A DNA stretch of 17,189 nucleotides from Patescibacteria group bacterium (GCA_018814635.1 JAHIYV010000010.1:1-17189), one strand, 5' to 3'. Positions 1-7,293 are shown, numbered from the stretch's first letter. The notes: generated by a model not told the origin, from the sequence alone. Numbers and translations are program-made.

Positions 1-89
1 AATTAAATAACAGAATTATGGAATGCCTTAATTTTTTTACTCCCTATGAAGTCATTGAGAAGTATAGAAAAAGAAAAAAAGCGCTATAG
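1..89 (+). pseudogene. IS30-family transposase, C-terminal end (cut by window edge)
   Basis: Reading codons from base 3 gives LNNRIMECLNFFTPYEVIEK and then a basic tail, ending at a TAG at 87-89. The pattern LNNRxxxxLxFxTPxEV is the hallmark C-terminus of IS30-family DDE transposases, usually LNNRPRKCLGFxTPYEV. The canonical Pro-Arg-Lys after NNR is replaced by Ile-Met-Glu, so this copy may be diverged. The rest of the gene lies left of the window, so whether it is intact cannot be judged. The stop codon falls inside a 16-base palindrome that acts as a terminator for the opposite strand. Confidence 0.72.
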
Positions 90-94
90 CGCTT
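68..94 (-). terminator. Intrinsic terminator, minus strand
   Basis: A perfect 16-base palindrome, AAGCGCTATAGCGCTT, occupies 79-94. On the minus strand it is followed by a T-rich tract (complement of 68-80: seven T, C, five T). This is a classical intrinsic terminator for transcripts coming leftward, such as one from the tRNA. No T-run follows it on the plus strand. Confidence 0.6.
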
Positions 95-100
95 AAGTGA

Positions 101-135
101 AATAAAAAGACAGGGTGTTCGGATTGAGCCCTGTC
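101..135 (-). terminator. Intrinsic terminator, minus strand
   Basis: GACAGGG (109-115) pairs perfectly with CCCTGTC (129-135) around a 13-base loop. On the minus strand the hairpin is followed by TTTTTATT (complement of 101-108). Together with the palindrome at 79-94 it makes two tandem leftward terminators. The leftward transcript visible here is that of the tRNA-Val gene. Confidence 0.55.
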
Positions 136-159
136 AGTAGGACCGCAACCCTTCTTAAA

Positions 160-224
160 ACATAAAAGTTTGTGGGGTAAAATAGTCTTAAGTAATTATT
201 AGACTAAATCACAAACTTTTATGT
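160..224. repeat. Facing inverted repeats, IS30-like end junction
   Basis: ACATAAAAGTTTGTG (160-174) is repeated exactly in reverse complement at 210-224. Inside these arms TAGTCT (183-188) and AGACTA (201-206) also pair, leaving about 12 bases in the centre. To the left is the 3' end of an IS30-type transposase; the right arm runs into the ATG (221) of another IS30-type N-terminus. The simplest reading is the right end of one copy facing the left end of the next. A simple cruciform or attenuator is the alternative. Confidence 0.5.
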
Positions 225-283
225 ATAAACAGTTTACCAAAGAAACTCGAATAGAGTTAGGGGTATTAAAAAGAGCAGGACTT
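221..283 (+). pseudogene. IS30-family transposase, N-terminal stub
   Basis: The 21 codons from ATG 221 read MYKQFTKETRIELGVLKRAG and a final L, matching the N-terminal helix-turn-helix of IS30 transposases (consensus like KxLTxEERxxIxxLLxxG). The similarity stops at about 283, where a 27-base palindromic repeat starts at 287. The frame stays open to 472 but beyond 283 it reads through that repeat and the antisense of a tRNA, so it is not coding. This is a 5' fragment separate from the C-terminal piece at 1-89. Confidence 0.6.
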
Positions 284-286
284 TTT

Positions 287-313
287 AATGAGAGAGGTTC
301 AACCTCGCTCATT
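287..313. repeat. Dispersed 27-base palindrome, copy 1
   Basis: The arms are AATGAG plus GAGGTT on the left and AACCTC plus CTCATT on the right, with one central base (C300) and one mismatch (A293/G307). It differs from the copy at 4796-4822 at only three of 27 positions, and these are the symmetric positions 7, 14 and 21. It begins four bases after the IS30 N-terminal similarity ends and lies about 30 bases past the tRNA 3' end. No T-tract follows directly on either strand, so it is not an obvious terminator. Confidence 0.6.
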
Positions 314-341
314 TCCTTACTTGTTTGCTCACACTCCATTC

Positions 342-418
342 TGGTGGGCGCGAGAGGATTTGAACCTCTGACCTTCTCGATGTCACCGAGACACTCTAAC
401 CAACTGAGCTACGCGCCC
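342..418 (-). tRNA. tRNA-Val (anticodon GAC)
   Basis: The minus strand folds into a complete 77-base cloverleaf. The acceptor stem is GGGCGCG/CGCGCCC, the D-stem GCTC/GAGT with loop AGTTGGTTA, the anticodon stem TCTCG/CGAGA around loop GTGACAT, the variable loop AGGTC, and the T-stem AGAGG/CCTCT around TTCAAAT. The discriminator is A and CCA is encoded. T33 precedes the anticodon GAC, which reads the valine codons GUC and GUU. The gene stands alone; two leftward terminators lie downstream at 135-101 and 94-68. No convincing -35/-10 pair was seen upstream. Confidence 0.95.
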
Positions 419-498
419 GTTCTAATTTTTATTGTTATACTCCTAACAATATCATTAACTCTTTATCTGTAAAGAACTGACAGAACTGACGGGGGTTA

Positions 499-526
499 TT
501 GACATAAAAAAAGTTTTATGTATACT
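499..526 (+). promoter_or_regulatory. Sigma70-type promoter with overlapping palindromes
   Basis: TTGACA (499-504), a 16-base spacer and TATACT (521-526) form a near-consensus promoter about 35 bases before the ATPase start at 561. The spacer lies within an inverted repeat, ACATAAAA (502-509) against TTTTATGT (514-521), touching both boxes. A second inverted repeat joins ATACTTAAA (522-530) to TTTAAGTAT (554-562), which includes the start codon. Both are operator-like, but no regulator gene is next to them. Confidence 0.6.
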
Positions 527-560
527 TAAAATATAATTAATAATTGTAAAAACTTTAAGT

Positions 561-1775
561 ATGATTAAAAAATATATTAAACGCAAAATTTATCTTAAAA
601 AAATCAGCCCCTTTGTTGATAAGGATATTATTAAAGTTATTGTTGGTCAACGCAGGGTTGGAAAAAGTTATCTACTTTTTCAGATTATGGATTTAATCAA
701 ATCTAAACATAAAAATGCCCATATTATTTATATTAATAAAGAGCTAAATGAATTTGATAAAATTAAAGGTTATCAGGATCTTTTAGATTATATTAAAAAA
801 CATATTAGGCAAAATGTTAAAAAAAATTATATTTTTATTGATGAAATTCAAGATATTGATAAATTTGAAAAAGCATTGCGAAGCTTAAAAGCAGAAGGCG
901 GTTATGATATTTATTGCACAGGAAGTAACGCAAATTTATTATCAGGTGAACTAGCGACTTATTTAAGTGGTCGTTATATAGAAATTAAAGTTTTTGGTTT
1001 ATCTTATCTAGAATTTTTAGAGTTTCATAAATTAAAAAATAATAAAGATTCTCTCTTGCAATATATAAAATATGGGGGTTTGCCTTATTTAATTAATTTA
1101 GACTTAAAAGACGAAGTAGTTTATGGTTATTTAAAAAGTATTTATAGTACGATTTTATTAAAAGACATTGTTGATAGATATAAAATTCGCAATATCCCCT
1201 TTTTAGAAAATTTAGTTGAGTATTTAGCTGATAATGTTGGCAGTTTAGTTTCAGCAAAAAAAATCAGCGATTTTTTAAAATCGCAAAAAATAAATATCTC
1301 GCCAAATATTGTTTTGGATTATTTATCTTTTTTATCTAACGCTTTTTTTATTTTTAAAGTTCCGCGATCTAATATTCAAGGCAAAAAAGTTTTTGAAATT
1401 AATGATAAATACTACTTTGAAGATTTAGGTTTAAGACACTCTGTTATTGGTTACAAACAACCTGATATTAATAAAATTTTAGAAAATTTAGTATTTTTGC
1501 ATTTGCAAATATTGGGGTATAAAATCACTGTTGGTCAATTAAAAAATAAGGAAATAGATTTTGTTTGCGAAAAACAGAATAAAAAAATTTACATTCAAGT
1601 TGCTTATATTATTACAGACGAAAACAAAGAAAGAGAGTTTGGAAATTTATTAGAGATTCAAGATAATTTTCCCAAAATTGTGGTTTCCATGGACGAAATG
1701 ATTAGCGAAGAAAGTTATAAAGGGATAAAACATATTAATATAAGAGATTTTTTAAGTAATTTTATGTTAAAATAA
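561..1775 (+). CDS. AAA (AAA_14)/DUF4143 ATP-binding protein
   Basis: This 404-residue protein has the two-part build of the archaeal/bacterial 'ATP-binding protein' family: an N-terminal AAA_14 P-loop domain and a C-terminal DUF4143 domain. The Walker A is GQRRVGKS (29-36), the Walker B IFIDEIQD (91-98), and a sensor-like CTGSNANLLS lies near 119-128, followed by LSGRYIEIKVFGLSYLEF. The C-terminal part ends with KNKEIDFVCEKQNKKIYIQV (around residues 330-350), resembling a PD-(D/E)XK-like core with Gln in place of the usual Glu of the ExK element. No Shine-Dalgarno precedes ATG 561. Family members are widespread in reduced and archaeal genomes and have no settled function. The RiPP-like peptide gene follows by 17 bases and may be co-transcribed. 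Confidence 0.88.
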   Translation: MIKKYIKRKIYLKKISPFVDKDIIKVIVGQRRVGKSYLLFQIMDLIKSKHKNAHIIYINKELNEFDKIKGYQDLLDYIKKHIRQNVKKNYIFIDEIQDIDKFEKALRSLKAEGGYDIYCTGSNANLLSGELATYLSGRYIEIKVFGLSYLEFLEFHKLKNNKDSLLQYIKYGGLPYLINLDLKDEVVYGYLKSIYSTILLKDIVDRYKIRNIPFLENLVEYLADNVGSLVSAKKISDFLKSQKINISPNIVLDYLSFLSNAFFIFKVPRSNIQGKKVFEINDKYYFEDLGLRHSVIGYKQPDINKILENLVFLHLQILGYKITVGQLKNKEIDFVCEKQNKKIYIQVAYIITDENKEREFGNLLEIQDNFPKIVVSMDEMISEESYKGIKHINIRDFLSNFMLK

Positions 1776-1779
1776 ACTT

Positions 1780-1789
1780 GGAGGTGATT
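1780..1789 (+). promoter_or_regulatory. Extended Shine-Dalgarno deciding a GTG start
   Basis: GGAGGTGATT matches the anti-Shine-Dalgarno tail of bacterial 16S rRNA over ten consecutive bases. GTG 1793 begins eight bases after the GGAGG core. It selects a short ORF that starts with GTG. Almost every other gene in the window has no recognisable Shine-Dalgarno, so this one is exceptional. Confidence 0.75.
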
Positions 1790-1792
1790 AAG

Positions 1793-1936
1793 GTGGACAA
1801 TGGAAAGAAAAAACCTTATGAAAAACCGACTCTCAAAAAAGAGGCAACCATGCAATTTCCTGTGGAAATGATTAATAAATCAACAGGAAGTAAAGTTGTC
1901 TGTAAACAGTGCTCTAGTTGTCACGGGTGTCGGTGA
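1793..1936 (+). CDS. Cys-rich RiPP-precursor-like small peptide
   Basis: A 47-codon gene starts at GTG 1793 behind a ten-base Shine-Dalgarno and ends with TGA 1934-1936. The charged N-terminal part contains KKPYEKPTLKKEATMQFP, and the Tyr-x-x-Pro-x-Leu pattern resembles leader motifs recognised by RRE/PqqD-type domains in lasso and other RiPP precursors. The C-terminus, SKVVCKQCSSCHGCR, packs four Cys and one His into its last ten residues, like a core peptide. No radical SAM enzyme, cyclase, protease or RRE protein is visible nearby. Flanking genes are the AAA/DUF4143 ATPase (17 bases upstream) and a broken UvrA-family ATPase (60 bases downstream). A small metal-binding protein is the main alternative. 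The coding call is firm; the RiPP role is inference. Confidence 0.7.
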   Translation: MDNGKKKPYEKPTLKKEATMQFPVEMINKSTGSKVVCKQCSSCHGCR

Positions 1937-1955
1937 ATTTTAGTTAGGAGTTAGC

Positions 1956-1995
1956 GGGTAGTCTCCATTTAAAAAAAACTACCCAACCATTTTTT
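1956..1995 (+). terminator. Probable terminator after the peptide gene
   Basis: GGGTAGT (1956-1962) pairs with ACTACCC (1978-1984) around a 15-base A-rich loop. After AACCA the sequence runs into six T (1990-1995). It lies 20 bases past the peptide stop and directly before the UvrA-like start. The gap between stem and T-run and the large loop make it a weak intrinsic terminator. Confidence 0.4.
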
Positions 1996-4771
1996 ATGGA
2001 AAAAATTGTTATAAAAGGGGCTTCGGAAAATAATTTGAAGCAAATAAATTTAGATATTCCAAAGAAAAAAATGGTTGTTTTTACTGGTGTTTCTGGGTCG
2101 GGAAAATCAAGTTTAGTTTTTGATACTATTTTTGCGGAAAGCCAACGGCTTTATTTATCAAATCTTTCTTCTTATGCCAAGCAACTGATCAAAGTAATGG
2201 CGAAACCAAAAGTAAAAAGTATTTCTGGTTTAAGTCCGGCATTGTCCATTAAACAAGCAACTGCAAGCAGAATGAGCCATTCTACGCTAGGAACAATAAC
2301 GGGTTTGAGTGATTTACTCCGCTTGTTGTATTTAAAAACAGGGACTCCGTTTTGCCCAAAATGTAATATTACTTTAGAAAGTAGATCGTTTGAAAAAGTA
2401 AGCCAAGATATTAAAAAAGAATTTTTAGGTCAAAAGATATTAATTTTAGCTTCTCTTGAAAAATACAGAGGGAGCGATATAGGATACAAAGGATTATCAA
2501 AATTATTTGAAAGATTACAACGGCGCGGTTTTGAAAGAATAAGAATTCAAGACAAAATCAAACGATTAGATGACAAAACTTTAAAAATAGATGTTGAAGA
2601 AAAATTACAATTAGATTTAGTTGTTGGAGAAATTAAAACAAAAAAAGACAACGCAAAAGAGTTAGAAATTTTGTTGAAAAAAGCGTTTTATTTTTCAAAC
2701 GGGCTAATTTTAATTAAGGGCGCGTAAAAAGAAAAAATATTTTCCGAGAAAAATAATTGTCCAAAATGCGGGTTTGGTTTATATGAACTGGAAATTCAAG
2801 ATTTTTCTTTTCATAACCCAGCTGGCGCTTGCCCAGAATGCAATGGGAAAGGCGAAATACTAACCTTTGATCCAGATTTAATTATTCCAGATAGAAACAA
2901 GACATTGTTAGAAGGAGCAATTTTGCCTTGGAAAACAATGACACCCTATCACAAAAGAACATTAAGACGATTAGGTAAGCATTTTGGTTTTGATATAGAA
3001 ACTCCTGTGAAAAAATTCAACGCAAAACAAATGCAAGTTATTCTTTATGGGTCAAAAGAAAAAATCAAAGATAATATTCACGGCGGAAAGTTTGATGGGG
3101 TCATTGGAGAGTTAGAAAGGGTTTACAGAAAAACAAAATCTGAAGAAACAATAAAGCAAACAGAAGAATTAATGGTTAAATCAATTTGCCCTAGTTGCAA
3201 GGGCAAAAAACTGAAGAAAGAAATTTTAGCTGTAAAAATTAATAATGCTTCAATAATTGACGCTGGTGAAATGACACTAGAAGATTTTCTGAAATTTTTA
3301 AATGAGTTAAAATTAAATGCTGACAAAAAACAAATCGCTAATTCTATTACCGAAGAGATAAAAACAAAAGTAGAAAATTTAATTAAAATAAGACCTAGAC
3401 TATTTATCGATAGATAGAAAGCTTAACACTCTTAGTAAAGGAGAAATTCAACGACTTCGTTTGTCGTCCCAAATAGAATCAGGATTAAATGATTTAACCT
3501 ATGTTTTAGATGAACCTACACAAGGGCTTCATGTTTTTGATACGCATAATCTAATTAAATCTCTAAATAAATTAAAAGAAAAAGGAAATACCTTGCTGAT
3601 TATTGACCACAATAGAGATATAATAAATTCAAGTGATTTAATAGTTGATATGGGTCCGGGCGCTGGAAAATTTGGAGGAGAAATAGTTAGTATGGGGAGT
3701 TTGGATAAAATAAAAAAAGACAAGAACTCTTTGACTGGCCATTATCTCGCAAAAAAAGAAATAATTCCAACTCCAAAAAAGAGAAAAAAACCAAAACATT
3801 TTCTTATTTTAAAAAATGCCAACGCGAATAATCTAAAAAACATTACAGTAGAATTTCCACTAGGAGTTTTTTGCGTAATTACTGGGGTTTCTGGTTCAGG
3901 GAAAAGCAGTCTTATAAATGATTCTTTGTTAAATTGGCTTCATTTAAAAAAAGCTAAAGAACAGTCAAAAAAGAAAGGACTTAGGATTGAAGGAATGGAA
4001 CATATTAAAGAAGTTATTTTTATAAACCAAGATCCGATTGGTAGAAGTAGCAGAAGTAATTCAGCCACTTATATCGGCTTGTTTGATGAACTTGCTACGC
4101 TATTTGCCAAACTTCTAGATTCTAAAACTCAAAAGTTACAAAAAGACAGCTTTAGTTTTAATTGTCCAAAAGAATGGTGTGAGGAATGTAAAGGTAAAGG
4201 AGAAATAAAAATTGAATTAGGTTTTATGGAACCCATATTTACTAAATGTCCAAAATGTAATGGCAAAAGATATAGTGAAAGAATTCTTAATATTCACTAT
4301 AAAAACAAAAATATCAATGACATTTTAGAAATGAGCGCCGATGAAGCATTTGATTTTTTCCAAGAAGATTTACAAATTCAAAAATATCTTGAAATTTTAA
4401 AAAAAGTAAATCTCGGCTATATTACCTTGGGACAAAAAGCAACGACTCTTTCTGGGGGAGAAGCGCAAAGAATAAAATTAGCAAAAGAATTGATAAAGGG
4501 AACACAAGGAAAAACTTTATATTTACTAGACGAACCAACAACAGGTCTTCATTTTGAAGATACAAAAAAACTAAGGCAGGTACTGGATCTATTAGTTGAG
4601 CAAGGCAATAGCGTAATAGCTCTTGAGCATAATTTAGATGTAATAAAACACGCGGATTATGTTATTGATCTCGGTCCCTTTGGAGGAACAAGAGGGGGAG
4701 AATTAGTTGCGTTTAGCACACCGGAACAAATTGCAAGATCCCCAAAAAGCATTACTGGAAAGTTTTTGTAA
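1996..4771 (+). pseudogene. uvrA: UvrA-family ABC ATPase, disrupted
   Basis: Taken together the pieces give a UvrA-like protein of about 925 residues, close to the family's 940. Piece one has Walker A GVSGSGKSS (near residues 31-39) and SGLSPALSIKQ. Piece two has zinc-type CPKC/CPEC pairs and NPAGACPECNGKG. Piece three has a degenerate signature LSKGEIQR, DEPTQGLH, a second Walker A GVSGSGKSS, CEECKGKG, CPKCNGKR, LSGGEAQR and DEPTTGLH. Two lesions break it: an in-frame TAA at 2725-2727 (same frame on both sides) and a one-base insertion near 3391-3394 that shifts the frame and causes a stop at 3415. SKGE in place of SGGE and DEPTQGLH suggest a UvrA paralogue (drug-resistance/UvrA2-like) rather than the repair UvrA, but this is inference. 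Unless recoded, no full protein is made. Confidence 0.85.
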
Positions 4772-4795
4772 GAATAAACCACTACTAACAAGGTT

Positions 4796-4822
4796 AATGA
4801 GTGAGGTTAAACCTCACTCATT
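4796..4822. repeat. Dispersed 27-base palindrome, copy 2
   Basis: This is a perfect palindrome around A4809: AATGAG, T, GAGGTT, A, AACCTC, A, CTCATT. TT and AA extend the stem outward to 4794-4824. It differs from copy 1 (287-313) at three symmetric positions. It sits between the end of the UvrA-like gene and the start of the recognisable IS5-type transposase remnant. No T-tract follows, so terminator activity is not evident. Confidence 0.65.
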
Positions 4823-4825
4823 AAA

Positions 4826-5008
4826 GAATTAACAGTAATACAGATAGATTATAATCAAATACATTCTTCATTGCGGATAGTAGTGGAACACGGTATTGGT
4901 AAAATGAAAATCTGGCAAATTTTAACACAAAGGTTTAGAAATAAACGCAAAGATCATACGATAATATTTAAAAACATTGCTGGAATACAGAATTTAATGT
5001 TTGGCTGA
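4826..5008 (+). pseudogene. IS5-family transposase, C-terminal remnant
   Basis: The open frame up to TGA 5006-5008 contains IHSSLRIVVEHGIGKMKIWQ, then ILTQRFRNKRKDHTIIF and KNIAGIQNL. This matches the C-terminal end of IS5-family (DDE_Tnp_4) transposases, consensus SxxRIxVEHxIGxxKxxxIL, with the catalytic Glu in VEHGIG. About 60 codons survive and there is no start. The fragment begins right after the palindromic repeat at 4796-4822, where the rest of the element has been lost. Confidence 0.7.
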
Positions 5009-5088
5009 AAGTTATGTGTTTTGTGAGGGAAGGTTGCCTGTTGAAATTTTATCCCGCAGTGGGTCTATTGTTATTTTATGTCAGATTC
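5009..5088. other. Intergenic tail of the IS5 remnant
   Basis: Eighty bases between the IS5 remnant and the 3' end of the HisRS-like gene. They contain CCTGTTGAAA (5037-5046) followed by TCCCGCAGT (5052-5060). The same two blocks occur in the same order at 10472-10502, suggesting shared descent from the end of a mobile element. No clear terminator for the convergent HisRS-like gene was found. Confidence 0.3.
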
Positions 5089-6441
5089 TTATTTGATTTT
5101 ATTTTTGATATAGGTTGTCAGTTGATCAACGGGCACTGTGTCTTGCGCGCAAGTTGACATATTTCTGATGATTACGGTGTTATCAAGCGCTTCGCGCTGT
5201 CCTAATATAATTGTGTATGGGATATTAAGTTTTTCCGCAAGAGCAAGTTGAGCCGACAGACGGTCCTTTGTTAATGAGTGCATAATTGGTATGTGCGCGC
5301 AACGGAGAATTTCTATAATGGCGAAAGATTTTTGTTTTGCCTCAAAACTCAGTTGTATAAAATATATTTTTGTTTTTTTGTTAATTCTAGAGCTTATCGC
5401 TTTGCTGGAAGGGGAATTTATAATACGATCTATGTTGATTGTTGCGCCAACAGCAGGCAAGATTTTCTTCAACTTTAATTGTTTTGCTAAATTGTCGTAG
5501 CGTCCTCCTGTGGCAAGTACGGCGGTATTTTTTTGCGTGTTTACTTTTCCTTGTTTATCATCCATTTTTTTTGTTGTGGTTGGTGTTTTGGTATTTTTAT
5601 TTTCCATAACCTGAAAGACCGTTTGATTATAGTAATTAAATTCCCCAATGAGTGAATTATTAATTCTATATTCTATATTCATAGCGTCAAGATATTCAAG
5701 TACCTCTCTAAAATGTGCTTTCATTGGTGTATTGAGAAAAGCTAAGGATTCAGGGGCGCCTATTTTTATATTTTGGCAGTTAAAATTATTGCACAAAAGC
5801 AAAGTAAAAGGGTTTATTTTTAACTGTTTTTTGCAACGAGCGCAGAGACTAGAAATATTTTTTGTATAATATGATACTAACGCCTTTTTATATAGTTGTT
5901 GCGAAGTTTTATCGCCAATACTATTAATTTGTATATAAAGATCATTAAATCCCGCTTCGTTTAAGATAATCATAATAACTTTTATTATCGTGGCATCGGC
6001 AATACTTTTATTTGTACCGAGTATGTCAAGTCCAAATCGGCGGTTTTCTACGGGTGTTTTATTATCTCCCGCAAATTTACTATAAAAAAATGAACCATAA
6101 TGGTAAAACATAGTTGGTTGTGGCGTGGTCTGTAAGTTCTTTTCAACATAAATACGGGTTATACTTGGAGCCGCTTCTTTTCTTAGGATAATTTGTGTTT
6201 TGTCTTCCCCTTGAAATGAGTGTAATTTTTGTTCGTTTTGTTTATTATTTTCTTTTGTTCCTGCGCTATAAAGTGTCTCTTGTTCTAAGATAGGAAGTTC
6301 TATTGGGTTGAATCCATAATAAAGCGCTATCTCAGATGCTTTTTCAAACAATCCTTGATAATTAAAATAGTCTGTTTCTTGTAGATCTCGTGTGCCTGGC
6401 ACAGATGATATTGTATTTTTTTTTATTAATTTTTTTGGCAT
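5089..6441 (-). CDS. hisS: Divergent histidyl-tRNA synthetase-like protein
   Basis: This 450-residue class II synthetase fold resembles bacterial HisRS from end to end. It has an N-terminal PGTRDL, a motif 1 region near 40-55, a motif 2 region (113-141), the cysteines of the HisRS insertion (C200, C203, C217, C222), ATGGRYDNL (310-318) and a C-terminal HGTP-anticodon domain (ILGQRE, 412-417). Key positions are changed. The histidine-binding loop LVRGLDYY reads LIGEFNYY (264-271), so the signature Arg is Gly. The motif 2 Arg of FRYERPQ is replaced (FFYSKFA, 118-124), and LRPEGT reads LRKEAA. It could be a divergent functional HisRS of this lineage, a HisZ-like regulatory paralogue or another paralogue. 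It lies 47 bases after lepB on the same strand, probably in one transcript; no Shine-Dalgarno precedes ATG 6441. Confidence 0.8.
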   Translation of the reverse strand: MPKKLIKKNTISSVPGTRDLQETDYFNYQGLFEKASEIALYYGFNPIELPILEQETLYSAGTKENNKQNEQKLHSFQGEDKTQIILRKEAAPSITRIYVEKNLQTTPQPTMFYHYGSFFYSKFAGDNKTPVENRRFGLDILGTNKSIADATIIKVIMIILNEAGFNDLYIQINSIGDKTSQQLYKKALVSYYTKNISSLCARCKKQLKINPFTLLLCNNFNCQNIKIGAPESLAFLNTPMKAHFREVLEYLDAMNIEYRINNSLIGEFNYYNQTVFQVMENKNTKTPTTTKKMDDKQGKVNTQKNTAVLATGGRYDNLAKQLKLKKILPAVGATINIDRIINSPSSKAISSRINKKTKIYFIQLSFEAKQKSFAIIEILRCAHIPIMHSLTKDRLSAQLALAEKLNIPYTIILGQREALDNTVIIRNMSTCAQDTVPVDQLTTYIKNKIK

Positions 6442-6488
6442 TTTATTTTCGGGTTAAGGGTTATACCATTTTCTAAAAACCAGTTTGT

Positions 6489-7148
6489 TTATTCCGGAAA
6501 TCCTGGAAAGAAAGTGGCTGTACTTAAGGGAAAAAGACGCAATATTGTTCGCCCAACAACAAGATCGCGCGGCAAAACACCCCAAGTCCTAGAATCAGAG
6601 CTCACTGGCCTATTGTCGCCCATAACAAAAAATTCGTCAGCGCCTAGTGTGATTTTTATATCCTTACCATCTATTTGTCTGTATCTAATATATGGTTCGT
6701 TTAAAATAAAAGGCGTGAGATTGTCTTTGTTTGTGATTGACACTACACCCTTTTTTATAACAAGAGTTTCGCCTGGTAATCCAACTAATCGTTTAATATT
6801 AAAAATTTTCTGATGGGTTGGGTTTTGCAAGACAATTACATCGCCACGCGCGGGTTCTTTAAAACGATATGATATTCCATCAACTATTATATATTGTCCA
6901 CCAGCAAATGTTGGATCCATTGAACTACCTTCTACAAGGAATGGGTGCACTACAAAAAGACGAATAGGAACCACCACAAGCACTGCAAGAATAAAAAATC
7001 TTAGAGTTTCTCCAAAATAACTACTTTCTTTCACAGGCTGTCCAGCATATTTATCAGGAGTATCTTTTGGTTGCCGTTCTGTATCCTTAAGATTTAGTAT
7101 ATCAGGTGAACATATTTCTGGTGTCTTATCTTTCTTTTCTTCTTTCAT
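6489..7148 (-). CDS. lepB: Signal peptidase I
   Basis: This 219-residue protein has an N-terminal cytoplasmic stretch of about 48 residues, one transmembrane helix (about 50-67) and an S26 peptidase domain. The catalytic Ser is in EGSSMDPTF (Ser76) and the catalytic Lys in NIKRLVGLPGE (Lys119); the third signature is MGDNRPVSSDSR (176-187). It would cleave signal peptides of exported proteins on the outer face of the membrane, such as the DUF2330 protein in this window. One helix and the short length match Gram-positive/CPR forms rather than two-helix proteobacterial LepB. It is the first gene of a leftward pair with the HisRS-like gene and is served by a promoter at 7215-7243. Confidence 0.95.
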   Translation of the reverse strand: MKEEKKDKTPEICSPDILNLKDTERQPKDTPDKYAGQPVKESSYFGETLRFFILAVLVVVPIRLFVVHPFLVEGSSMDPTFAGGQYIIVDGISYRFKEPARGDVIVLQNPTHQKIFNIKRLVGLPGETLVIKKGVVSITNKDNLTPFILNEPYIRYRQIDGKDIKITLGADEFFVMGDNRPVSSDSRTWGVLPRDLVVGRTILRLFPLSTATFFPGFPE

Positions 7149-7214
7149 TTTATTTTATCATTAAAATCACTTAAGTTTAAAGCTTAAAAAGAGTTTAAAA
7201 CAAAAGATAAAAAG

Positions 7215-7243
7215 ATTCTACTACAAATTACTGTTTAATACAA
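7215..7243 (-). promoter_or_regulatory. Promoter of lepB
   Basis: On the minus strand TTGTAT (complement of 7238-7243), a 17-base spacer and TAGAAT (complement of 7215-7220) form a sigma70-type promoter. Transcription would start near 7208, giving a leader of about 60 bases before the lepB ATG at 7148. No Shine-Dalgarno is present in that leader. Confidence 0.5.
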
Positions 7244-7284
7244 ATAAAAATAATAAATGAAAAATTTAAAATTATTTTATAAAG

Positions 7285-7293
7285 TTATCCACA
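7285..7293 (+). promoter_or_regulatory. Single consensus DnaA-box sequence
   Basis: TTATCCACA is an exact DnaA-box match in the AT-rich gap between two divergent genes (7149-7372). No cluster of further boxes is seen nearby, so it does not mark an origin. It could regulate a flanking gene or be chance. Confidence 0.25.

Noticed and set aside
342..418. tRNA-Asp from a GTC triplet on the plus strand
   Set aside because: The cloverleaf with encoded CCA is on the minus strand and its seven-base loop gives anticodon GAC, which is valine.
221..472. An 83-codon open frame treated as a complete gene
   Set aside because: Only the first 21 codons resemble a protein (IS30 N-terminus); the rest reads through a palindrome and the antisense strand of tRNA-Val.
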